Shown in pieces: positions 1 through 5,085 of a DNA stretch of 21,040 nucleotides (position 1 is the stretch's first letter; each line of letters begins with the position of its first letter). The notes beneath the pieces were generated by a model. That model was not told where the DNA came from. It did not search any database and was given only the letters and a program-made list of their open reading frames with translations. Both the position numbers and the translations under genes were made by a program. The DNA comes from a virus: IMG/VR virus record IMGVR_UViG_3300023116_000439, positions 1 through 21,040 of that record; one strand, written 5' to 3'.

Positions 1-433
1 CATTGAACCAATTGATCCTACTAACTTCTGGGAAGGTGCTGACTTTAATCTTCGCATTGCAATGCGTGGTCAGTTCTGGAACTATGATGCATCTTCCTTC
101 TCTAACAAGAGTACTCTTGGAGGTTTCAGTAACGATTCTCTTAGGGCAGTGTATGATCAGCAGTATGATCTTTCTACACTAGTAGCACCAGACATCTTTA
201 AATCTTATGAGGAGATCTCTCGTAAGTTTGCTGAGGTTACAGGTGGTCGTCCTAAGATTGACGATGAGGTTAGGTTTGAAGAGACCTCCTTTAGCACACC
301 GTCATTTGATTCTGCTCCCTCAGTGCCTGCAGATCTCAAAGAAGACCTTGCAGCACTCACCACGGCAGCTCCAAAGGGTACTGATGACACTCACAACTAC
401 TTTGAGAACTTGATGAACGACATGGACTTCTGA
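1..433 (+). CDS. gp32: gp32 single-stranded DNA-binding protein, C-terminal part (partial)
   Basis: The reading frame is already open at base 2, so the start lies upstream of the window. The visible 143 or so residues match the end of T4 gp32: a segment resembling the end of the OB-fold core (N-F-W-E-G-A-D-F-N-L, then F-W-N-Y-D-A-S-S-F), a helical stretch with F-K-S-Y-E-E-I, then a Ser/Pro/Asp-rich linker and an acidic tail ending N-D-M-D-F. In T4 the acidic tail recruits replication and recombination proteins, and the core coats ssDNA during replication, repair and recombination. A strong intrinsic terminator follows 8 bases after the stop, so this is probably the last gene of its transcript. 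The family assignment is firm; only the N-terminal DNA-binding part is missing from view. Confidence 0.93.
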   Translation, partial: IEPIDPTNFWEGADFNLRIAMRGQFWNYDASSFSNKSTLGGFSNDSLRAVYDQQYDLSTLVAPDIFKSYEEISRKFAEVTGGRPKIDDEVRFEETSFSTPSFDSAPSVPADLKEDLAALTTAAPKGTDDTHNYFENLMNDMDF

Positions 434-440
434 GTCACCT

Positions 441-466
441 GGATCCCTGAGGGGATCCTTTTTTTT
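441..466 (+). terminator. Intrinsic terminator of gp32
   Basis: A perfect 7-bp stem GGATCCC / GGGATCC (441-447 and 452-458) with a TGAG loop is followed by eight T residues (459-466). It starts 8 bases after the gp32 stop codon. It is a textbook Rho-independent terminator for the plus strand. Confidence 0.93.
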
Positions 467-480
467 GTCCAAATTCAAAA

Positions 481-507
481 TCGACTTTTCAGTTAAAAAA
501 AAGTCGA
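481..507 (+). repeat. Inverted repeat / second hairpin between gp32 and gp33
   Basis: TCGACTTTT (481-489) pairs perfectly with AAAAGTCGA (499-507) around a 9-base loop. On the plus strand no T-run follows. On the minus strand the stem is followed by ATTTTG, so it could act as a weak terminator for transcripts running leftward out of the gp53 operon. The structure is clear, the role is inferred. Confidence 0.55.
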
Positions 508-547
508 GAAAAAATCTCCGGCAAAAAATTGCTCAAAAGGGTCGATG

Positions 548-554
548 CTAAATA
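548..554 (+). promoter_or_regulatory. Late promoter box (CTAAATA) upstream of gp33
   Basis: CTAAATA matches the T4/cyanomyovirus late -10 box (T4 consensus TATAAATA). It lies 24 bases upstream of the ATG at 578, so transcription would begin around 560. It also argues against the upstream ATG at 545, which lies at the promoter itself. Confidence 0.6.
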
Positions 555-577
555 TTTCAGTAATAATGGGGTATTTT

Positions 578-892
578 ATGCTTTCGACCCAATACCGCCT
601 CCGTCTAGAATTTATCTGCAATAGAATTGTGAACGGGGAAGAAGTTAAACTAGAGGATATGATCTGGGCAGAGAAATTGGCAAAGGCAAATGGGTCTGCA
701 AGGGAAATGTTGACAAGGGCAAGGCGTATTGCAGCTAACCCAGCGGAAGAGGGTTCTTTGGACGATTTCATGAACAAAATGGGTCTAGGAGACCCAGACC
801 CATCAAACCACAAAACCAGATTTGAAAGTGCTGACGAAATTGTTGACTGGTTTAAGCAGGATAAACCAGACGACTGGAGACAGCGAGATTAA
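578..892 (+). CDS. gp33: gp33-like late-promoter transcription accessory protein
   Basis: A 104-residue protein starting M-L-S-T-Q-Y-R-L-R-L and ending K-P-D-D-W-R-Q-R-D. I recognise it as the small conserved protein next to gp32 in T4-like cyanophages, usually called gp33. T4 gp33 (112 aa) bridges RNA polymerase and the sliding clamp to activate late promoters. Direct similarity to T4 gp33 is not obvious by eye, but size, the charged helical composition, the position beside gp32 and a hydrophobic-acidic C-terminal stretch (I-V-D-W-F) that could bind the clamp all fit. The ATG at 578 is chosen over the ATG at 545 because GGGG at 568-571 can serve as ribosome binding site and the late box covers 548-554. 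The stop overlaps the stop of gp53 on the other strand (TTAA). Confidence 0.65.
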   Translation: MLSTQYRLRLEFICNRIVNGEEVKLEDMIWAEKLAKANGSAREMLTRARRIAANPAEEGSLDDFMNKMGLGDPDPSNHKTRFESADEIVDWFKQDKPDDWRQRD

Positions 893-1512
893 TTTTCAGA
901 TCTCTTTAGATTTTCATTTATAAACTCTGTACTAGGGGTAAATTTGTTTTCCTCTTCTACAATTTCTACAAATATATCTAATAAATCTGGTTTTAGAATT
1001 AGAATTTCTTTTTTCTTTTCATTTAATCTAGTTTCATACTCAAAATTGCTTACGGGTCTTCTGGACTCGTTTAATTGCAAAATAGTTCCATCTGGTTGAG
1101 TAAATCTAAAGTTTCTGGGTACTTGGACACCACCTTTTAGAATTATAGCATTATTGAACACTTGTTGTATAGACTCAAAGTGGTGAATTGCTCCGGGGTT
1201 AGCATATTTTGAATTTACATAAGATTGTAGTGCCCCAGTTGCCATGGGCCACTGACTATAGTAGTTTGTTATGTTGTTTATAAGCAGAATCACCCAATCA
1301 AATCCGGGATCGTCATAAAAGTCAAAGGATATGGTATCTGGGCGATCACCCTCCTTAATAAAGTAATCTTGAAGAATAGTTGATCCTGGTTTTACATCAT
1401 CAATTACCTTTATTCTAGCAAAAATGTTTTTGATGGTAATTAATTCACCAGCAAATGGATTACTTTCGTATTGTAAATACTCAATGTTTGAAACTTTATC
1501 GAAATATGCCAT
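889..1512 (-). CDS. gp53: gp53 baseplate wedge protein
   Basis: 207 residues (T4 gp53 is 196). The diagnostic region is residues 56-95, D-R-P-D-x-I-S-x-x-F-Y-D-D-P-x-x-D-W-V-I-L-L-I-N-N followed by Y-Y-S-Q-W-P, matching the T4 gp53 pattern of S-R-P-E, then Y-G-N-P-x-x-Y-W-V-L-L, then Y-Y-G-W. In T4, gp53 completes baseplate wedges and links them to each other around the hub. It is the last gene of the minus-strand operon, 5 bases downstream of gp48. Its stop codon overlaps that of the converging gp33, and no terminator hairpin is seen between them. Confidence 0.9.
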   Translation of the reverse strand: MAYFDKVSNIEYLQYESNPFAGELITIKNIFARIKVIDDVKPGSTILQDYFIKEGDRPDTISFDFYDDPGFDWVILLINNITNYYSQWPMATGALQSYVNSKYANPGAIHHFESIQQVFNNAIILKGGVQVPRNFRFTQPDGTILQLNESRRPVSNFEYETRLNEKKKEILILKPDLLDIFVEIVEEENKFTPSTEFINENLKRSEN

Positions 1513-1517
1513 TTTTA

Positions 1518-2450
1518 TTATGGATTAAAAGTACCGAGATCGCTAAAATCTTGTCTTACCAGAGTGGTAAGCTCTGCAAACTGTAAACTGATTCTTACTG
1601 CTTGTACAAATTTGTTTCTTGTAAGTGCAATAACGCTATCTGGAGTATAATCTACTTCAAAATTTGTCATAGCACAATATTTTGTTTCTGGTAAGAATTT
1701 TCCAACATCTCCTTCCGGATTTAATGAAGTTGTAACTCCATTTTCTTTTCTTCTAACATTTGTTCTTGACAGAGAAGGTATAATTCTCCAAATTAGAGGA
1801 AATTCTAAGAATAGTGAAGTTGCAGAACCTTTTCTTTTTGCATTTGGGTGCATACCTATTTTAAAGAAATCAATTATTTTTTTAATTTCTTCTTCTTCGT
1901 TTGAATTTCTTGCTACCATAATATATTCAAAACTAAATGAACGAGTGTTCATTCTATTGAAAGTTTGAAGAGTATTGTCATTAAAAGTTTGACCAATAGT
2001 TGCTCCAATAATTGTGTCTAAACTGACATTTTGTACTTTTGGAATATTTTGGAATGCTGCGTTATTAACTAATTTATCCATTGCAAAATTAGCTATAGTA
2101 ACGCCTGTAGCACCAAATAAATTACCTAGGTTTAATCCCCCTTCATTACCGTATGCAGCGGCTAAACCACCAAAAGAAACTTTTTGCCACTCTGCACCAT
2201 AACTGTACGAAAGTTTTGGTGGAAGATAAAGCTGCACTTCACCTGTAGATGTATTGTTTTCTGACTTATTCAGTTCTGTCTGTTTTTCAAAATTGTTAAG
2301 GAATTCTGCTCTCGTAGAAGCGTTAGTTGTTTGATCTCTAATATCTCTAACTGAACCAACTTGGCTTGCTTTACTATACTCATATGCTCTAAAAGTTAAG
2401 TAGAGATCTGTATTGTTTATACTTCTTTTGGGGTATGAATATGTCGCCAT
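1518..2450 (-). CDS. gp48: gp48 baseplate tail tube cap protein
   Basis: 310 residues (T4 gp48 is about 364). The N-terminal half has low-complexity Ser/Thr/Asn stretches and a Gly/Ala-rich segment. The C-terminal half has the tail-tube-like pattern: R-S-F-S-F-E-Y-x-M-V-A-R-N-S-N-E-E-E-E-I-K-K-I-I-D-F-F-K (like T4 gp48 F-T-W-D-L-T-P-R-S-T-E-D-L), then F-L-P-E-T-K-Y-C-A-M-T-N-F-E-V-D-Y-T-P and a final I-S-L-Q-F-A-E-L strand. In T4, gp48 sits on the gp27/gp5 hub and with gp54 starts tail-tube polymerisation. It begins immediately after the TAA of the preceding gene (no gap), consistent with translational coupling. Confidence 0.82.
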   Translation of the reverse strand: MATYSYPKRSINNTDLYLTFRAYEYSKASQVGSVRDIRDQTTNASTRAEFLNNFEKQTELNKSENNTSTGEVQLYLPPKLSYSYGAEWQKVSFGGLAAAYGNEGGLNLGNLFGATGVTIANFAMDKLVNNAAFQNIPKVQNVSLDTIIGATIGQTFNDNTLQTFNRMNTRSFSFEYIMVARNSNEEEEIKKIIDFFKIGMHPNAKRKGSATSLFLEFPLIWRIIPSLSRTNVRRKENGVTTSLNPEGDVGKFLPETKYCAMTNFEVDYTPDSVIALTRNKFVQAVRISLQFAELTTLVRQDFSDLGTFNP

Positions 2451-2906
2451 TTATTTTAATGCCTGTACTTTTCTTGCACTAACAAATCTATTATTTTTAT
2501 CATAAAACTGCTCTAAAGGTAGTGCCGCAAATTCAATTAATTCTTCTTCAGGCACTTCAAATAGCAAATTATCTGTTCTATCCATAATATATCTATGTAG
2601 CAACTTCTTAGGAATAGTCACGTTTCTATTTATTAACTTCTGAGCAAGGATAACTCTTCTTTTTGGACTTTCATAATGGAAGTTTGCCCCCATAAATCCA
2701 TCAGGATACAATTTTGTTACTAACACTAAAGGATATTTGTCCCAATGTGGTAATTGTTTTTTTGTTTTTGGGTCATATTCAAATAAGTAAACATCTCCGA
2801 CCATAATAGAGTCTGTCACATTATCAAACAGATAATTGAATGCTGTTATTCTTTGTTTAGGAGCAGTATTGGCATTTTCTTCCTTTATGGTCTGTATAAT
2901 ACTCAT
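2451..2906 (-). CDS. Conserved cyanophage protein of unknown function
   Basis: 151 residues. I do not recognise a named family. The middle part (about residues 36-85) has alternating hydrophobic and charged residues that look like a small beta-barrel, with a striking motif V-Y-L-F-E-Y-D-P-K-T-K, then Y-P-L-V-L-V-T-K-L-Y-P-D-G-F-M-G-A-N-F-H-Y. The C-terminal half is helical and charged. The ATG overlaps the TGA of gp4 as ATGA, and the stop directly abuts the gp48 ATG, so it is translated as part of the gp4-gp48-gp53 operon. By context it is likely a virion or assembly protein (neck or baseplate); this is an inference only. Confidence 0.8.
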   Translation of the reverse strand: MSIIQTIKEENANTAPKQRITAFNYLFDNVTDSIMVGDVYLFEYDPKTKKQLPHWDKYPLVLVTKLYPDGFMGANFHYESPKRRVILAQKLINRNVTIPKKLLHRYIMDRTDNLLFEVPEEELIEFAALPLEQFYDKNNRFVSARKVQALK

Positions 2907-3337
2907 ACCTTTAATTCCTGTTCTGTTAATATTTTAAATTCCCATTGTCTATCTTTACAAAACTCTAAAGCAGCATTCCATTTTGCTTCATTTATTGCAT
3001 ATGTTTTAACTTCAGTTATATATTTTTTTGTATGACGCTGTTGTTTTTTGGGAGGTGTTGTTTGCTTAAGCGGTTTGATCTCGATAATAAATTTCTTAGT
3101 CCCCCCAGTTTTAATGCGTGCTCTGACATAAAAATCTGGGAAGTACCTATGGATCCGATTATCAACAGGAGAACGGTAAGGGATGACGATTTCTTCACTC
3201 CCCCATTCCAAAACGTTTTCATTGTTGTCACACCAGACCATAAACTTTTTTTCCCAAAGCGATCTATAGATAACATTTCTGAAATCTCCTTTGTATTTTT
3301 GGGTGTTTTTTGGTCTATATTTGCCACTATATGCCAT
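2903..3337 (-). CDS. gp4: gp4 head completion protein (nuclease-like fold)
   Basis: 144 residues starting M-A-Y-S-G-K, the same first residues as T4 gp4 (150 aa), which decides the ATG at 3337 over an upstream in-frame TTG at 3346. Further matches to T4 gp4: Y-R-S-x-W-E-K at 24-30, W-G-S-E at 45-48, I-P-Y at 52-54, R-Y-F-x-D at 64-68, F-I-I-E-I-K-P at 83-89, P-P-K, K-W-x-A-A and a final F-K-I-L-T-E. T4 gp4 finishes filled heads before tail joining. E29, D68 and E86-x-K88 resemble a PD-(D/E)xK / TnsA-type nuclease site, so it may process DNA ends. First gene of the minus-strand operon; a late box lies upstream at 3377-3383. Confidence 0.9.
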   Translation of the reverse strand: MAYSGKYRPKNTQKYKGDFRNVIYRSLWEKKFMVWCDNNENVLEWGSEEIVIPYRSPVDNRIHRYFPDFYVRARIKTGGTKKFIIEIKPLKQTTPPKKQQRHTKKYITEVKTYAINEAKWNAALEFCKDRQWEFKILTEQELKV

Positions 3338-3354
3338 AAAAAACAATAGATAAA

Positions 3355-3362
3355 TATAAATA
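3355..3362 (+). promoter_or_regulatory. Late promoter box (TATAAATA) for the tail operon
   Basis: An exact match to the T4 late consensus TATAAATA, 21 bases upstream of the ATG at 3384, overlapping a second near-match GATAAATA at 3349-3356. Expected transcription start is about 3369-3373, giving a very short leader. Confidence 0.75.
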
Positions 3363-3376
3363 TAGTCTTCTAGTCT

Positions 3377-3383
3377 TATTTAG
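3377..3383 (-). promoter_or_regulatory. Late promoter box (CTAAATA, minus strand) for gp4-gp53 operon
   Basis: TATTTAG on the plus strand reads CTAAATA on the minus strand. It lies 40 bases upstream of the gp4 ATG, a suitable distance for a T4-type late promoter. It sits directly before the ATG of the divergent gene at 3384. Confidence 0.5.
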
Positions 3384-4157
3384 ATGAACATCGATGCAAT
3401 TAGAGCCAATGTGGTTGGTGATTACGGATTGTCATCATCTAACAAATATCAAATTTCTTTTGAATTAAAGAATAACCTTTTAGTGGAATATTTATCTAAT
3501 AGAGGTATTGATGGAATATCTTCTACGAATCCGATTGATTTTGAAAGTGGTGAAGATACTATAACTAATGCTACTATTCTAAGTTTCTTGGCAGATGAGA
3601 TAAATTTACCTGGATTTAGTGTTGCTACTGGTGAATTTAAGGGGCACGTACCTGGGATTAACATTAGATATGCACACACCAGAAATTTTAATGAAGCAAA
3701 TGTTTCATTTTTGATGGATATGAGTCATTTGCCTTTAAAATTTCTTAGATTTTGGTCAGATTTTATGTTTGGTTTTGAACAAACTGAAAATATTACTTAT
3801 TCATTAATGAATTATTATGATGATTATACTTGTGATATAATTATTGATAAGTTAGAACCAAATGTAAGTCCCAAAAAGAGAAAAAGTGCAAAATCTTCAA
3901 GAGATACCCATAATGTAGTTACACGAACAAAACTATACAATGCGTTTCCTTATTTGGTGAATGATGCTACCATTGGAAATGGACCAAATCAACCATATAG
4001 GGTACAATCTACTTTTTACTACGAATATATGAGAACAGTTGATTCTGGAGATCAGGATCGACCTAGTTTTACGGATCAATTACCTAGAGATCAAATTGGT
4101 TTAAACTTTTTAGGTAGAGATGGAGAATTGCTTCTTAGAAATTCTAATATTGCTTAG
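3384..4157 (+). CDS. gp54: gp54-like baseplate tail-tube initiator / tube-fold protein
   Basis: 257 residues. Sequence features are those of the myovirus tail-tube fold family: L-P-G-F-S-V-A-T-G-E-F-K-G-H-V-P-G-I at about 75-92, V-S-F-L-M-D near 106, L-P-L-K-F-L-R-F-W at about 116-124, a D-Y-T-C-D-I-I-I-D strand, then T-R-T-K-L-Y-N-A-F-P-Y-L-V and F-Y-Y-E-Y-M near 213. In T4 the baseplate-tube junction protein gp54 (about 320 aa) shares this fold with gp48 and the tube protein gp19. First gene of the plus-strand tail operon and next to gp26, which fits gp54 better than gp19 (gp19 is shorter, about 163 aa). The fold is well supported; the exact gp number is inferred from size and context. Confidence 0.62.
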   Translation: MNIDAIRANVVGDYGLSSSNKYQISFELKNNLLVEYLSNRGIDGISSTNPIDFESGEDTITNATILSFLADEINLPGFSVATGEFKGHVPGINIRYAHTRNFNEANVSFLMDMSHLPLKFLRFWSDFMFGFEQTENITYSLMNYYDDYTCDIIIDKLEPNVSPKKRKSAKSSRDTHNVVTRTKLYNAFPYLVNDATIGNGPNQPYRVQSTFYYEYMRTVDSGDQDRPSFTDQLPRDQIGLNFLGRDGELLLRNSNIA

Positions 4158-4167
4158 AATTAAAGTA

Positions 4168-4174
4168 CTAAATA
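4168..4174 (+). promoter_or_regulatory. Late promoter box (CTAAATA) upstream of gp26
   Basis: CTAAATA lies in the 41-base gap between the gp54-like stop and the gp26 ATG at 4199. A ribosome binding site TGGAG (4186-4190) follows at 8 bases before the ATG. This would give gp26 and the tape measure an extra late start point. Confidence 0.6.
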
Positions 4175-4198
4175 ATTTTATGATATGGAGTCTAATTA

Positions 4199-4900
4199 AT
4201 GTCTTTACCTGTTTTAAACTCAGCTACTTATAACCTTACCGTACCATCAACAAAGCAAAAAATTAAATACAGACCATTTATAGTAAAAGAAGAGAAAATT
4301 CTTTTACTTGCATTGGAGTCTGAAGATGATATTCAAATTGCAAACGCACTGAAGGATATTATTATTGCTTGTGTTACTACTAAGGATTTTGATTTTGATT
4401 CTCTTGCTACTTTTGATATTGAATATATTTTTCTGAATATTAGATCTAAGTCTGTTGGTGAGCAAATTGAATTAATGATAGTTTGTCCAGATGATAATGA
4501 AACTGAACTGAAAGTTACTATTAATGTAGATGATATCAAAGTAAAATTTGATAAAGAACATACAAATAAAATTCAAATTGAAGATAACCTTTGGGTTGAA
4601 ATGAAATATCCTGGTCTTGAGACATTTTTGAATCCTCAGGAAAATATTGATGATACTTTTGACTTTATTGCAAAGTCTATCAATAGAATTTACAATGAGG
4701 AAGATGTCTGGGATTCTTCTACAACAACAATAGAAGAATTTGTAGGATTTCTTGAAAATATGAGTAGTAAACAATTTAATAGTGTTCAAAAATTCTTTGA
4801 AACAATGCCAACTTTGAAGCATGAGTTAAAATTTAAGAATCCAAAGACAAAAGTCGATTGTGTATATGTTATAGAAGGACTAAGTAATTTTTTCGGATAA
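4199..4900 (+). CDS. gp26: gp26 baseplate hub / tail assembly chaperone-type protein (zero-frame product)
   Basis: 233 residues (T4 gp26 is 208). The hallmark of the T4 baseplate gp26 family is near the N-terminus: K-Y-R-P-F-I-V-K-E-E-K-I-L-L-L-A-L-E-S-E-D-D at about 23-44, then I-x-x-A-L-K-D-I-I. In T4, gp26 is needed for hub formation; in many tailed phages the protein encoded just before the tape measure is a tape-measure chaperone made with a frameshift extension. The last codons read AAT TTT TTC GGA TAA, which contain the slippery heptamer T_TTT_TTC. ATG at 4199 is preceded by TGGAG. The tape-measure gene follows directly after the frameshift extension. Confidence 0.88.
   Translation: MSLPVLNSATYNLTVPSTKQKIKYRPFIVKEEKILLLALESEDDIQIANALKDIIIACVTTKDFDFDSLATFDIEYIFLNIRSKSVGEQIELMIVCPDDNETELKVTINVDDIKVKFDKEHTNKIQIEDNLWVEMKYPGLETFLNPQENIDDTFDFIAKSINRIYNEEDVWDSSTTTIEEFVGFLENMSSKQFNSVQKFFETMPTLKHELKFKNPKTKVDCVYVIEGLSNFFG
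4888..4894 (+). promoter_or_regulatory. Probable -1 ribosomal frameshift site (T_TTT_TTC)
   Basis: The seven bases TTTTTTC lie in the phase X_XXY_YYZ relative to the gp26 frame (codons TTT TTC), two codons before the gp26 stop. A small hairpin, TTCCA (4906-4910) with TGGAA (4919-4923), starts 11 bases downstream and could stimulate slipping, although it is weak. A -1 slip leads into a reading frame that stays open to 5082. Confidence 0.72.
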
Positions 4901-5085
4901 GCCTCTTCCACAATTCATTGGAAAATTACTTTAGGACTAATTTTGCGTTAATGCAGCATCATAAGTATAGTTTACATGAACTTGATGGATTAGTCCCATG
5001 GGAAAAAGATATTTACATTGCACTACTTAAGCAATTTTTGGAAGAGGAAAAACAAAAGATAGAACAGCAACGTAGAAATCGATGA
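4894..5085 (+). CDS. gp26 frameshift extension (tape-measure chaperone C-terminal part)
   Basis: After a -1 slip at 4888-4894 the frame reads R-I-S-L-F-H-N-S-L-E-N-Y-F-R-T-N-F-A-L, then M-Q-H-H-K-Y-S-L-H-E-L, then W-E-K-D-I-Y-I-A-L-L and a charged helical end (63 codons), giving a fusion of 295 residues. The extension reads as normal amphipathic protein from the slip point onward, not only from its first ATG at 4951 (44 codons). The stop overlaps the tape-measure ATG as ATGA at 5082-5085, which argues that ribosomes finish here and re-start on the next gene. By analogy with gpG/gpGT of lambda-like phages it is expected at a low ratio to gp26. An alternative is a separate 44-residue protein from ATG 4951. 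Confidence 0.72.
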   Translation, partial: RISLFHNSLENYFRTNFALMQHHKYSLHELDGLVPWEKDIYIALLKQFLEEEKQKIEQQRRNR

